From Xanthomonas vasicola (lineage in GTDB: Bacteria; Pseudomonadota; Gammaproteobacteria; Xanthomonadales; Xanthomonadaceae): 64,000 bases of DNA. The stretch spans positions 91,589-155,588 of the forward strand of contig NZ_JSBW02000059.1 in NCBI RefSeq assembly GCF_000772705.2, given 5' to 3'. Made by a program: the position numbers and the translations under genes. Under the pieces are notes generated by a model. The model worked only from the letters and a program-made list of their open reading frames with translations. It did no database searches and was not told the DNA's origin. Below are positions 41,515 through 50,724 of the stretch, piece by piece. The stretch's first letter is position 1. Each line of letters opens with the position of its first letter.

Positions 41515-41993
41515 GCCAGCGCGTCCACAAACAGCTGCGCGATCGCTTCCAGGCCACGTTGGTCGTCGGCATCGAAGCGGTCCAGCTCCGGGCTGTCAAG
41601 GTCCAGCACGCCGATCAATACATCGCCCTTGACCAGCGGAATCACCAGCTCCGAGCGCGACGCTGAATCGCAGGCGATATGCCCCGGAAACGCGTCCACA
41701 TCGGCAATGCGCTGGCTTTGCCGGGTACTGGCAGCCGCGCCGCACACGCCTTTGTCCAGCGGAATGCGCACGCACGCCGGCAGACCCTGGAACGGCCCCA
41801 CCACCAGCTCGCGGCCGTCGTAGAAGTAGAAGCCGGCCCAATTGAGCGAGGGCAGCGAATGGAAGATCAGCGCGGCCAGATTGGCCGCGTTGGCTATCCG
41901 ATCCGGCTCGCCATGCACCAGTGCCTGGGCCTGGGCGGTGAGCTGGGCATATTGTTCCGGCTTGCTGCCGGTCAGCGAAGAGGTTGCGAACAT
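41511..41993 (-). CDS. msrC: Free methionine-(R)-sulfoxide reductase (GAF domain)
   Basis: The 160-residue GAF-fold enzyme reduces free methionine-(R)-sulfoxide. The three functional cysteines of the family are visible in LPACVRIPLDKGVCGAAA and FPGHIACDSAS, and the SLNWAGFYFYD and DVLIGVLDLDSP blocks match the YebR-type family. Length is normal. It is the first gene of a two-gene unit with the TfoX-like gene. Confidence 0.9.
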   Translation of the reverse strand: MFATSSLTGSKPEQYAQLTAQAQALVHGEPDRIANAANLAALIFHSLPSLNWAGFYFYDGRELVVGPFQGLPACVRIPLDKGVCGAAASTRQSQRIADVDAFPGHIACDSASRSELVIPLVKGDVLIGVLDLDSPELDRFDADDQRGLEAIAQLFVDALA

Positions 41994-42313
41994 CGGTAAA
42001 GTCTAGCAGCGGATGTTTGCAGCGTGGTTGCGACGGGGGAGCCCGCGCAAAGGCCTGCCATCCGCCGACCACGCGGGCGACTGTCGGCAAGACGACGCGC
42101 AGAAGTGATCAGGAGCAACGCGGCACTCCGCCATAGCGCTCGGATCTCACTGGCCCTGAAGGCGGGCGTCTTCACCTCCTCACCCATCAAACCCGCTGAT
42201 AGGCAGCGCGACCAAAGAAAAACAAGGATTAACCGGACTCAACTACACACAGGGTGCGCGCGTTATCCTGCGCGCCCTCACGGCAATGGCGGCGCGGCCG
42301 CAGGACCAGGCGT
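41994..42313. other. Divergent intergenic stretch before bioD
   Basis: About 320 bases between fRMsr and bioD starts. Only short frames are present. A purine-rich run (AAAGAAAAACAAGGATTAACC) lies about 90 bases before bioD. No BirA- or BioR-type operator was recognised. Confidence 0.45.
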
Positions 42314-42988
42314 ATGCAGCACCCGGCTTTTTATGTCACCGGCACCGACACCGGCATCGGCAAAACCATGGGCAGTACTGCGCTGCTGCACGCAATGCGC
42401 GCACGCGGCCGCACCGCGGTGGGCATGAAGCCGGTGGCCAGCGGCTGCGAGCACACGCCGCAGGGCTGGCGCAACGAAGACGCGCTGGCGCTGCAGGCGG
42501 CCAGCGATCCGCAGCCGGAGTACGCCACGCTCAATCCCTACGCCTTGCCTGCGCCGCTGGCACCGGAACTGGCGGCGGCCGATGTCGGCGTGACGCTGTC
42601 GCTGGAGCTCATCGCGCAGGCCTTCGCGCAATTGCGCGCGCAGGCCGAGGTGGTGGTGGTGGAAGGCGTCGGTGGGTGGGCCGCGCCGCTCAGCGCGACG
42701 TTGGATCAAGCCGATCTGGTGCGCGCATTGCAGCTGCCGGTGGTGCTGGTAGTCGGCGTGCGGCTGGGTTGCATCAACCATGCGCGCCTCACTGCTGCTG
42801 CCATTGCTGCCGATGGGCTGCAATGCATCGGCTGGATCGCCAACGAAATCGACCCGAAGATGGAGCGTGTCGAAGAGAACATCGGCATGCTGCACCAGCG
42901 CCTGGCAATGCCGTGCTGGGGCCGGATTCCATGGCGACCGGGCGCCGACGTTGCTGCCCAGGCACAGGGGCTGCAGCTGCCGCGCTAG
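42314..42988 (+). CDS. bioD: Dethiobiotin synthetase
   Basis: The 224-residue enzyme makes dethiobiotin from DAPA, CO2 and ATP. The P-loop VTGTDTGIGKT lies near the N-terminus, followed by the KPVASGCE and VEGVGGWAAPLS motifs of the active site. The ATG for MQHPAFYVTG is chosen as the usual start. It stands apart from other biotin genes. Confidence 0.94.
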   Translation: MQHPAFYVTGTDTGIGKTMGSTALLHAMRARGRTAVGMKPVASGCEHTPQGWRNEDALALQAASDPQPEYATLNPYALPAPLAPELAAADVGVTLSLELIAQAFAQLRAQAEVVVVEGVGGWAAPLSATLDQADLVRALQLPVVLVVGVRLGCINHARLTAAAIAADGLQCIGWIANEIDPKMERVEENIGMLHQRLAMPCWGRIPWRPGADVAAQAQGLQLPR

Positions 42989-43015
42989 ATGCCACTAAGC
43001 GCAGCGCGCAGGCAT

Positions 43016-43050
43016 AAAAAAAGCCCGACAGAGGGAGGGATCTGTCGGGC
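43016..43050 (-). terminator. Terminator of the phasin gene
   Basis: GCCCGACAGA (43023-43032) pairs perfectly with TCTGTCGGGC (43041-43050); on the minus strand it is followed by seven T (plus A run 43016-43022). It lies just beyond the phasin stop. Confidence 0.85.
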
Positions 43051-43102
43051 CGGATTGCACGGGGGGAGGGACCCATGCAAAGACGCTGAATTTTATTGGC
43101 GG

Positions 43103-43438
43103 TTACTTGCGCCGGGTCTTGCCTATTGCGCCGGCCTGATCGCTACCGTTTTCAAACTGCTGCTTGGTGAATTGCCCAAGCTCGCTGGACATCTTCAACC
43201 CCAGCCCGACCACTTCCTGATTGACCGAAGCCAGGCGTTCCAGATTGTCGCGCGCTACATGCAGGGCTTTGGGCCAAAGCGTCTGGTAAGCGCCTAGATC
43301 GCGCGCCTGCGCAAACTCACCGAAGAAACTGCTGGTTGCGTTGACGTTCTGTTCCAGCGTTTCCAATGCCAACTGGTTGGCACGTGCTGCAGCAGAGGCG
43401 AACTGACTGGTAAAGCTGTTTTCGAACTGCGCCGACAT
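43103..43438 (-). CDS. Phasin-family protein
   Basis: A 111-residue, all-helical protein (MSAQFENSFTSQFASAAARA) with phasin features such as LETLEQNVNATSSFFGEF and RDNLERLASVNQEVVGLGLK. Phasins coat polyhydroxyalkanoate granules, but many xanthomonad members are free-standing and may serve as stress or envelope helpers. No PHA synthase is nearby. It is monocistronic with its own terminator. Confidence 0.82.
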   Translation of the reverse strand: MSAQFENSFTSQFASAAARANQLALETLEQNVNATSSFFGEFAQARDLGAYQTLWPKALHVARDNLERLASVNQEVVGLGLKMSSELGQFTKQQFENGSDQAGAIGKTRRK

Positions 43439-43632
43439 TGCGAACCCCTTTGGGGAAAGCCGTGACCGTTTGTTGCGTTGCAGCATACGCCGTTGCTGCT
43501 GCGATGCAACATATTTTCTGAAGATTTTCCAAGCGGCTGTAGAAGTGCTTTCTCATCAATGGGTTAGCCAGCTCCCGGAAATGATAAAAGCCGCCCAGCG
43601 GGCGGCCCTAGGTCACAGGACTGCGCTACCGG

Positions 43633-43986
43633 TCAACCGCGATAGCGACACCCGGAGGTGCAGGTTTCATGCACCACGATCTCGCTGAGCTGCGGCAATG
43701 CTGGCTTGAGCTGCTGCCAGATCCAGATTGCCAGGCGTTCGCTGGTGGGATTTTCCAGCCCGTCGATATCGTTGAGATAGTGGTGATCCAGGCGGTCGTA
43801 GATCGGCTGAAAGGCGGCCTTGATATCGCCGAAATCCATGATCCAGCCGGTCTCGGCGCCGGGTTCGCCGCTGACATGCAGCTCCACTCGAAACGAATGC
43901 CCGTGCAGGCGCGCGCATTTGTGCCCAGGCGGCACATTGGGAAGCCGGTGCGCGGCTTCAAGCGTAAAGACTTTGAAGATATCCAT
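43633..43986 (-). CDS. queD: 6-carboxytetrahydropterin synthase (QueD)
   Basis: The 117-residue enzyme makes the queuosine precursor CPH4. Zinc and catalytic residues are in [21 protein letters not shown] and the [10 protein letters not shown] and [11 protein letters not shown] blocks. [15 protein letters not shown] is the normal start, although an ATG three codons upstream (MPH) is possible. The gene acts in tRNA queuosine synthesis; no other que gene lies in the window. Confidence 0.93.
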   Translation of the reverse strand: MDIFKVFTLEAAHRLPNVPPGHKCARLHGHSFRVELHVSGEPGAETGWIMDFGDIKAAFQPIYDRLDHHYLNDIDGLENPTSERLAIWIWQQLKPALPQLSEIVVHETCTSGCRYRG

Positions 43987-44226
43987 GTGCGGCATTGTAA
44001 GTGCGCCGGGCCCTCTGAAGCCGACGGCGAGCGCAACGCTGCGGTGCTTTTCGGCGTTCCAAAGCCACGGTGGCAGTTTGAGTGTCACACCGGTACGCAG
44101 CGCAGCGCGCATGCCTGGCGCGCTGACTCTCGCGTCCGTCACCAAGGTGCGGCATTGCCGCGCTCTCTTGCGCTGCCTAGTCGCACGCGGATCAAGCATG
44201 TTTGCTGACACACGCGCATGGCCCAC

Positions 44227-44256
44227 AAAAAAGCCGCCCCGAAAGGGCGGCTTTTC
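44227..44256 (-). terminator. Terminator of rhlE (two-way hairpin)
   Basis: GCCGCCC (44233-44239) pairs with GGGCGGC (44245-44251). Six A lie on the left and four T on the right, so it can stop transcripts in either direction. It lies just beyond the rhlE stop. Confidence 0.85.
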
Positions 44257-44299
44257 AGTTCAACGCCAACCTGGCGCCGGAAGTACCGGCGCTCAGGAT

Positions 44300-45682
44300 T
44301 TAGCGCGTGCCGCTCGGACGCTGGCCACCGCGGCCGCCGTCGCGACGGCCTGCGCCAGCACCGGCATTGGCCTGACGCGGACCACTGCTGCGCTGGCCAC
44401 CCGGCTTCTTCGGGCCGGCATGTGCATGCGCCTGACGCGGTGCATCGCCATGCGGACGACGGGCGTGGCTCTTGCGCGGAGCGCGATCGCCACCCGGCTG
44501 CTCGGCACGTCCCGGTGCGCTATTGCCCCAACGGATCGGGGTTTGCGGCTCGTAGCCCGGCACGTCGCGGATTTCCACGTCGCGGCCCAGCATGCGCACG
44601 ATCTGGCGCAGCAGCTTGGCTTCGTCCTGCGCCACCAGCGAAATCGCCTCGCCGGTGGAGCCGTTACGGCCGGTGCGGCCGATGCGGTGCACGTAATCCT
44701 CGGCCACCATCGGCAGGTCGTAGTTGATGACCTTCGGCAGCTGGTCGATATCGATACCACGCGCGGCGATATCGGTGGCCACCAGCACGGTCACGCGGCC
44801 GGCCTTGAAGTCGCTCAAGGCACGCATGCGCTGACCTTGGCTTTTGTTGCCGTGGATCGCCGCGGTCTTGATGCCGGACTTCTCCAGAAACAGCGCCAGT
44901 TTGTCGCTGCCGTGCTTGGTGCGCGCGAAGACCAGGGTCTGCTCGCGGCTGTCCTGCGCCAGCAGGTGCAGCAGCAGATCGCGCTTGCGCGCGCCATCGA
45001 CCGGGTGCACGCGGTGGGTGATGCTCTCGGCCACGGTGTTGCTCGGGGTGACCTGGATCTGCATCGGGTTGCGCATGAACTCCAGTGCCAGCTGCTTGAT
45101 GTTCTCTTCGAAGGTCGCCGAGAACAGCAGGGTTTGACGGTCCTGGCGCGGCAGCTTGGTCAGGATGCGCTTGATCGACGGCAAGAAGCCCATATCGAGC
45201 ATGCGGTCGGCTTCGTCCAGGATCAGCAATTCGATGCCGGACAGGTCCACGCTGCGACGCTCGATATGGTCGATCAGGCGGCCCGGGCAGGCGATCAGCA
45301 GGTCCACGCCACGACGCAGCGCGTCGAGCTGGTTGCCCATGCCCACGCCGCCGTAGATCACCGCGCTGGGGATGCGTAGGTACTTGCTGTAGCCCCGCAG
45401 GCTGTCATGCACCTGGGTGGCAAGTTCGCGGGTCGGGGTCAGGATCAACGCGCGCGGCTTGCGCGGGCCGTTGACCGGCTGCGGCGAGGTGCCCAGGTGC
45501 TGCAGCAGCGGCAGGCCGAACGCAGCCGTCTTGCCGGTGCCGGTCTGCGCGCCGGCCAGCAGATCGTGACCGGCCAGCACCAGCGGAATTGCCTGCTGCT
45601 GGATCGCAGTGGGGGTTTCATAGCCCTGCTCGGCCAACGCGCGCAGCAGGAAGGGCGCAAGGCCCAGGGATTCAAAAGACAT
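44300..45682 (-). CDS. rhlE: DEAD-box RNA helicase RhlE
   Basis: The 460-residue helicase has the Q motif (YETPTAIQQQAIP), motif I AQTGTGKTAAFG, DEAD in LILDEADRMLDMG, SAT as LLFSATFEE and motif VI HRIGRTGRNGSTG. The N-terminus MSFESLGLAPFLLRALAEQG matches RhlE. A basic, disordered tail rich in Gly, Arg, Pro and His (about residues 385-460) follows the core, as in other RhlE proteins, and probably binds RNA loosely. It acts in ribosome and RNA turnover, often with cold stress. Confidence 0.95.
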   Translation of the reverse strand: MSFESLGLAPFLLRALAEQGYETPTAIQQQAIPLVLAGHDLLAGAQTGTGKTAAFGLPLLQHLGTSPQPVNGPRKPRALILTPTRELATQVHDSLRGYSKYLRIPSAVIYGGVGMGNQLDALRRGVDLLIACPGRLIDHIERRSVDLSGIELLILDEADRMLDMGFLPSIKRILTKLPRQDRQTLLFSATFEENIKQLALEFMRNPMQIQVTPSNTVAESITHRVHPVDGARKRDLLLHLLAQDSREQTLVFARTKHGSDKLALFLEKSGIKTAAIHGNKSQGQRMRALSDFKAGRVTVLVATDIAARGIDIDQLPKVINYDLPMVAEDYVHRIGRTGRNGSTGEAISLVAQDEAKLLRQIVRMLGRDVEIRDVPGYEPQTPIRWGNSAPGRAEQPGGDRAPRKSHARRPHGDAPRQAHAHAGPKKPGGQRSSGPRQANAGAGAGRRDGGRGGQRPSGTR

Positions 45683-46058
45683 CAGGAAGCTCCAAGTAAA
45701 GCGTCGCCACCAAGCCAAGCCCGGAGCGCAAACGCATTGCAGATGCAAAAAGTGAGGCTCGGAGCGTTCCCGTGAACCGCGCTGCGAGATGGTGGATCAA
45801 CCCGATCAAAGAGCGATGGGTTTGTCGGCACCACGAAAGGCGTCGGGTGGGGCGGGCGAGCGGATCAATCGATCCTGGTCTCGCCGGCTGTCCCTAAGGG
45901 AAACGGACGGCCGCATGCAGACCCGGCAAGTGTACTCGCGTTTGGCGCGCTGCACAAAATCCCGTCACTGCGGTTGTGGTACTGGTCAGTTGTTTCATGT
46001 GTAACTACTGTTGCGGCAGGCCGTACAATCGCCCAATCAGCCACAGCACAGGATGGTC
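45683..46058. other. Divergent intergenic stretch, rhlE leader and fah-like promoter
   Basis: About 376 bases. Nearest rhlE it is a long GC-rich untranslated leader. Nearest the fah-like gene it holds the operator described separately. No further gene is seen. Confidence 0.5.
45992..46029 (+). promoter_or_regulatory. Possible operator/promoter of the fah-like and maiA genes
   Basis: The near-palindrome GTTTCATGTGTAAC (45992-46005) has the form GTT-N-CA-NN-TG-N-AAC and lies just before a possible -10 box TACAAT (46024-46029), about 18 bases away. This is where a repressor or activator of aromatic amino acid breakdown could bind. Confidence 0.4.
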
Positions 46059-47048
46059 ATGAAGCTAGGTTCCCTGAAGGAAGGCGGCCGCGACGGCAGC
46101 CTGATCGTGGTCTCGCGCGACCTGCGCACCGCCGTGCGCGCCACCGGCATCGCGCCCACACTGCAGCGCGCGCTGGAAGACTGGAGCAATGTGGCGCCGC
46201 GCCTGAACGCCTTATCGGCCTCGCTCAACGACGGCAGTGCCGACGGCGTCTTCGACCTGGACATGCACGCCTTGGCCGCGCCGCTGCCGCGCGCCTACGA
46301 GTTCGTCGACGGCAGCGCCTACCTGCCGCACGTGGAGCGGGTGCGCCGCGCGCGCAATGCCGAGGTGCCGGAAAGCTTCTACACCGACCCGCTGATGTAC
46401 CAAGCCACCAGCGCCGGCTTCTACGGCCCGCGCGATGCCATCAAGGTGATCAGCGAGGAGCACGGCATCGATCTGGAAGCGGAAATCGTGGTCATTACCG
46501 ACGACGTACCGATGGGCGCCTCGCCCGAGCAGGCGGCCGCGCATATCCAGTTGATCGGTTTGGTTAACGACGTCTCGCTGCGCAACCTGATTCCGGCCGA
46601 GCTCGCCAAGGGCTTCGGTTTTGTGCAATCCAAGCCGCGTTCGGCGCTGTCGCCGGTGTTCGTCACCCCCGACGAACTGGACGATGCCTGGCGCGACAAC
46701 AAGGTGCACCTACCGCTGGTGACCCATGTCAACGGCGCCTGGTTCGGCGCGCCCGAAGCTGGCGAGGACATGCAGTTCAACTTCGCTCAGCTGATTGCCC
46801 ATGCCGCCAAAACTCGTCCGTTGTCGGCCGGCACGATCGTGGGCTCGGGCACCATCGCCAATCAGGACACCACGCTGGGCGCCTCGTGTTTTGCCGAACA
46901 GCGCGTGGTGGAGACCTTGCGAGACGGCAAGCCGAGCACACCGTTCATGGCGTTCGGCGACATGGTGCGGATCGAGATGTTCGATGCTGATGGCGTCAGC
47001 ATCTTCGGCGCGATCGAACAGCGCGTTGAGCGGCAACCGCTGCCATGA
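46059..47048 (+). CDS. Fumarylacetoacetate hydrolase family protein
   Basis: The 329-residue enzyme resembles FAH-fold hydrolases. Features are YEFVDGSAYLPHVERVRRA, the metal region IDLEAEIVVITDDVPMG and SGTIANQDTTLGASCFAEQR near the C-terminus. With maiA directly downstream (43 bases) the likely reaction is the last step of tyrosine degradation, fumarylacetoacetate to fumarate and acetoacetate. The ATG for MKLGSLKEGG is chosen; an ATG two codons earlier is possible. Confidence 0.88.
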   Translation: MKLGSLKEGGRDGSLIVVSRDLRTAVRATGIAPTLQRALEDWSNVAPRLNALSASLNDGSADGVFDLDMHALAAPLPRAYEFVDGSAYLPHVERVRRARNAEVPESFYTDPLMYQATSAGFYGPRDAIKVISEEHGIDLEAEIVVITDDVPMGASPEQAAAHIQLIGLVNDVSLRNLIPAELAKGFGFVQSKPRSALSPVFVTPDELDDAWRDNKVHLPLVTHVNGAWFGAPEAGEDMQFNFAQLIAHAAKTRPLSAGTIVGSGTIANQDTTLGASCFAEQRVVETLRDGKPSTPFMAFGDMVRIEMFDADGVSIFGAIEQRVERQPLP

Positions 47049-47091
47049 CCGGTTGCTCACCTTCCGTAAGCGCTCACAGGCAGGCTGGCGT

Positions 47092-47754
47092 ATGAGCGCA
47101 CCCTTGGAGCTGTTTTCGTACTGGCGTTCGAGCGCGGCCTATCGCGTGCGCATCGGGCTGAACATAAAGGCGCTGGCGTACATCACGCACCCGGTGCATC
47201 TGGTGCGCGACGGCGGCGAGCAGCATGCGCCGGCCTATGCGCAGCTCAATCCACAGCAGCTAGTTCCGGCGCTGCGCCACGGCGCAGTGGTGGTTCCGCA
47301 GTCGCTGGCGATTCTGGAATATCTGGAAGAAGCGTTTCCAGGCGGCGCGCAGCTGCTGCCGGCAGCGCCGTCCGAACGCGCCCGCGTGCGCGCACTTGCC
47401 CAAGCCATCGCATGCGATGTGCACCCGCTCAATAACTTACGCGTGATGCAGTTGCTTGAGCGAGAGTGGCAACGCGATGCCGCACAGCGCCTGCATTGGA
47501 CGCAGCACTGGATGCAGCAAGGGTTTGCGGCGCTGGAACTGCAACTGGCCAACGATCCGCACACCGCAAGCTTCTGCCACGGCGACACGCCGGGCCTGGC
47601 GGATTGCGTGCTGATTCCGCAGCTCTACAACGCGCGCCGGTTTGAGGTCGATCTCGCGCCATATCCCAAGTTGCAAAGCATTGAACAGGCCTGCCTGGCA
47701 CTGCCGGCATTCGACGCGGCGCGGCCGGAAATGCAGATTGATGCAGTTGTTTGA
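47092..47754 (+). CDS. maiA: Maleylacetoacetate isomerase (zeta-class GST)
   Basis: The 220-residue enzyme has the zeta GST N-terminal motif ELFSYWRSSAAYRVRIGLNI, with the serine pair in the glutathione site, and the C-terminal helix FCHGDTPGLADCVLIPQLYNA. It isomerises maleylacetoacetate using glutathione. The neighbouring FAH-like gene supports the tyrosine route, although the product is named from family resemblance. Confidence 0.92.
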   Translation: MSAPLELFSYWRSSAAYRVRIGLNIKALAYITHPVHLVRDGGEQHAPAYAQLNPQQLVPALRHGAVVVPQSLAILEYLEEAFPGGAQLLPAAPSERARVRALAQAIACDVHPLNNLRVMQLLEREWQRDAAQRLHWTQHWMQQGFAALELQLANDPHTASFCHGDTPGLADCVLIPQLYNARRFEVDLAPYPKLQSIEQACLALPAFDAARPEMQIDAVV

Positions 47755-48082
47755 GACGGGCGGGCGAGGGTAGTCGCTCTCGTCTGCGCCGCGGCAGCTT
47801 TCCTGGTAAGCGGAAAACAAGCGCGGCTTGCGGGGCAATTGCTCAATCCGAGGTCGGCCCATTGCTGGGTCCGTGCTGAAGATAAGAGCTAGCGCTTGCC
47901 TCAAAGCAGGCTTGAAGGCACGCATATGGTCCCCGCATCCCTTCCTTCGCGAGCGCAAGAAGAGATGCGGTATTGGATGAGGATGCAAGTCGCAATCGAA
48001 TCGCGACCAAACTCATCTATCAGCGTGTCAATCGATCAGCGCCACGGCGCCAGTCGCTGGTCGAAAACCGCGACGAGGCCGC
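47755..48082. other. Intergenic stretch between maiA and the convergent PilT/PilU gene
   Basis: About 328 bases. Only shadow frames are present. No T-run hairpin was recognised. Confidence 0.45.
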
Positions 48083-49216
48083 TTAAATAAACCCGTGGCT
48101 GATCTTCGGCGCAGCCGGCGTTTCGTAATCCGCGTACGGGTCGTGCTCGCCGGAGCCACCTTCGGAGAGGCGGAACTTCAGGGCGAGGCCATCGCGCGAG
48201 TCGGCGGCACGTAGTGCTTCTTCCTGCTCGATTTCGCCCGACTTCACCATCCGGAACAGGCACTGGTCGAAGGTCTGCATGCCTTCTTCCAGCGACGCTT
48301 CCATCGCCTGCTTGACCTCGTGCACCTGGCCGCGGCGCAGCAGGTCGCGAATCATCGGCGTGTTGAGCAGCACTTCGGTCGCCGGGCGGCGGCGTCCATC
48401 CACGCCCTTGACCAAGCGCTGCGACACCACTGCGCGCAGGTTCAGCGCCAGATTCATCAGCACGTTCTTGTGCGCGCTTTCCGGGAAGAAATTGAGGATG
48501 CGCTCGATGGTCTGGTCGGCATTGTTGGAGTGCAGCGTGGCCAGGCACAGGTGACCGGTTTCGGCGAAGGCGATCGCTGCCTCCATGGTCTCGGCGTCCA
48601 GGATCTCGCCGATCAGGATGACGTCCGGCGCCTCGCGCATCGCATTCTTCAGCGCGCTTTGGAACGCATGCGTGTCCAGGCCCACCTCGCGCTGGTTCAC
48701 GATCGACATCTTGTGCTTGTGCAGATATTCGATCGGGTCCTCGATGGTGAGGATGTGCCCGGTGGTGGTGCTGTTGCGGTGGTCGATCATCGAGGCAAGC
48801 GAGGTCGACTTGCCCGAACCGGTCGAGCCCACCACCAGCACCAGCCCGCGCGGGGTCATGATGACGTCCTTGAGCACCTGCGGCAGGTTGAGCTCCTCGA
48901 TGCTGGGGATCCGGCTGCGGATGGCGCGGATCACCATGCCCACTTCGCCGCGCTGCTTGAACACGTTCACGCGGAAGCGGCCGGCATCGGACAAGGCGAT
49001 GGCCATGTTGAGCTCGAGCTCGCGCTCGAACTGCGGCACTTGGCCTTCGTCCATCAATGAGTAAGCGATTTTCTTGACCATCCCCGGCGGCAACCCCGTA
49101 TTGCCGAGCGGGTAAAGCTTGCCTTCGATCTTGATGTACACCGGCGCGCCGGTGGTCAAGAACATGTCCGAGGCATTCTTTTCGGTCATCAGCTTCAGGA
49201 AGTAGCCGATATCCAT
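48083..49216 (-). CDS. pilU: PilT/PilU-family type IV pilus ATPase
   Basis: The 377-residue hexameric motor ATPase has Walker A GSTGSGKST, Asp box (IEDPIEYLHKHK), a Walker B/His box region APDVILIGEI and ATLHSNNADQT. It lacks the N-terminal domain of secretion ATPases and should power pilus retraction, as PilU usually does with PilT. Its Walker B region reads GEILDAET where most PilT/PilU proteins have GEIRDxET. No pilT lies next to it, so it may be a separate paralogue. The start is the ATG for MDIGYFLKLM. Confidence 0.88.
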   Translation of the reverse strand: MDIGYFLKLMTEKNASDMFLTTGAPVYIKIEGKLYPLGNTGLPPGMVKKIAYSLMDEGQVPQFERELELNMAIALSDAGRFRVNVFKQRGEVGMVIRAIRSRIPSIEELNLPQVLKDVIMTPRGLVLVVGSTGSGKSTSLASMIDHRNSTTTGHILTIEDPIEYLHKHKMSIVNQREVGLDTHAFQSALKNAMREAPDVILIGEILDAETMEAAIAFAETGHLCLATLHSNNADQTIERILNFFPESAHKNVLMNLALNLRAVVSQRLVKGVDGRRRPATEVLLNTPMIRDLLRRGQVHEVKQAMEASLEEGMQTFDQCLFRMVKSGEIEQEEALRAADSRDGLALKFRLSEGGSGEHDPYADYETPAAPKISHGFI

Positions 49217-49314
49217 GCGCAATGGTTCCCCAACAAACAGCAGCGTCTCGTTGCAAGTACGCCGCAGGCTTCCGACAATGGCCGTGCTCGAGACTTCTCG
49301 CTACGGCTCCCCTA

Positions 49315-49698
49315 ATGACGGCTAGCTTCGCATACTTGCGGCGATCCCTGTATGGCATCGCCTGTTTCATGGTTCTTTCCTCTCCGGCCGCCGCCCAGGT
49401 GGCGCCGGAGCTCACTGCTGCCGAACAGGCCGTGCAACGCGCCACGCAGGCCGATGCCGACCAATACGCACCCGATCTGGTGAATCTGGCACGCCAGGAA
49501 TTGATGCAGGCTCAGCAGGCTCAACTGGACAAGCGCCAACGCAAGCAGGTACCCCAGATCGCCTTACGCGCAGCGGCCGACGCCGACCTGGCCAAGGCAC
49601 GCAGCGAAGAGGCGGTGGTCACCGCCCAGCTGGAACAGCGCAAGAAGGAAGTGGCGCAGTTGCAGAACACCCTCAACACCGGGGAAAGTGGCCGATGA
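49315..49698 (+). CDS. DUF4398-type small envelope protein
   Basis: A 127-residue protein with a signal peptide (LRRSLYGIACFMVLSSPAAAQ) followed by a coiled, Ala/Gln/Glu-rich domain of DUF4398 type (PELTAAEQAVQRATQADADQ, then APDLVNLARQELMQAQQAQ). The start MTASFAYLRR is chosen because it begins the signal peptide. Its end overlaps the next gene by 4 bases (ATGA), so they act as a pair. Confidence 0.8.
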   Translation: MTASFAYLRRSLYGIACFMVLSSPAAAQVAPELTAAEQAVQRATQADADQYAPDLVNLARQELMQAQQAQLDKRQRKQVPQIALRAAADADLAKARSEEAVVTAQLEQRKKEVAQLQNTLNTGESGR

Positions 49699-50585
49699 AA
49701 CTGCGCCCACTGCTCTACCTCGGTGTCCTGAGCTTGGCCGCGTTGCCGCCGCTGGCGATGGCGGCCAAGGACGACCCGCAGGCCGACGCGCTCAACCGGC
49801 GCTTGGCCGCGCTGCAAAATGACCCGCAGACCAACGATCTGGCCCGCTTCGAACGGTTGCAGGCCCAGCAGAGCGTGGCTGCGCTGGCCGAGGCCAAGCG
49901 GCGCGACCGCGACGAGCTGGTGTTTCTGGCCGACCGCCGGGTCGAGATCGCCGAACTTACTGTCCGTACCGCGCTGGCGCGGCGTGAGCTGGACCGCCTG
50001 GAAGGCACCCGCAACGACTTGCTGATCGAAGCCAGTCGCCGCGATGCCGCACGTGCGCGCCAGGAGGCCGAACGTCTGCGTGTGCAGGCGCAGATCCAGG
50101 CCGAGGCCGCCGAGCAGGCGCGCCAGGCCGCCGAACAGGAGGCGCTCGCCCGCCAAGACGCCGAGCTGGCCTTGACCAGCGTGGCCGGCAAGCAGACCGC
50201 CAAGCTCAACGCGGCCCAGCAGAAGGCAGTACAGCTGGCGCATGAGGAAGCCGAGCTCGTGGCCGGGGCCAAGTTGCCGGCCGCCACATTCGACAGCCGC
50301 GGCGAAGTGTTCTCGCTGGGCAGTGCTGCCTTCGGAGGCAAGGCTGCGCTGTCTGGCGATGCCGCCGGTCAGGCCAAGGCCTTGGCCGAATATCTGAACA
50401 TCGGCAAGAAGGGCCGGGTCAATATCGTCGGCTTCGACAACGATGCAGCCACTGCCAAGAAGCGTGCTGAAGCACTCCGCGATGCCTTGGTGGCAGGCGG
50501 CGTCGCGGCCTCGCGGCTGCAGGTCACCGGCACCAAGGGCGCGGCCAGCAAGACACGTGCGGCCGAGGTCGTCGTTGCTCCATGA
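49695..50585 (+). CDS. Envelope protein with coiled coil and OmpA-like C-terminal domain
   Basis: The 296-residue protein has a signal peptide (MKLRPLLYLGVLSLAALPPLAMAA), a long helical coiled coil of Ala, Arg, Glu and Gln (about residues 50-180) and a C-terminal OmpA-like peptidoglycan-binding fold (KAKALAEYLNIGKKGRVNIVG-like block near residue 235, then AATAKKRAEALRDAL). It is coupled to the DUF4398 protein and may anchor a complex between membrane and wall. Confidence 0.82.
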   Translation: MKLRPLLYLGVLSLAALPPLAMAAKDDPQADALNRRLAALQNDPQTNDLARFERLQAQQSVAALAEAKRRDRDELVFLADRRVEIAELTVRTALARRELDRLEGTRNDLLIEASRRDAARARQEAERLRVQAQIQAEAAEQARQAAEQEALARQDAELALTSVAGKQTAKLNAAQQKAVQLAHEEAELVAGAKLPAATFDSRGEVFSLGSAAFGGKAALSGDAAGQAKALAEYLNIGKKGRVNIVGFDNDAATAKKRAEALRDALVAGGVAASRLQVTGTKGAASKTRAAEVVVAP

Positions 50586-50688
50586 TGGCAAGTGATTGGA
50601 AGTTAAAGCCTTTTAACCCGGGCATGACGCGTGGTTGAACCGCGGTCACTGATTGCGCCAAGGAAGGGCAAATGCGGCCGTTTCGGTC

Positions 50689-50717
50689 TTGAACCCCCTC
50701 CGCGACCGGCGTAGGGT
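50689..50717 (+). promoter_or_regulatory. Promoter of the ydcH-like gene
   Basis: TTGAAC (50689-50694) and TAGGGT (50712-50717) are 17 bases apart and predict a start near 50724, exactly where the leader hairpin begins. Confidence 0.5.
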
Positions 50718-50724
50718 CGTATCT

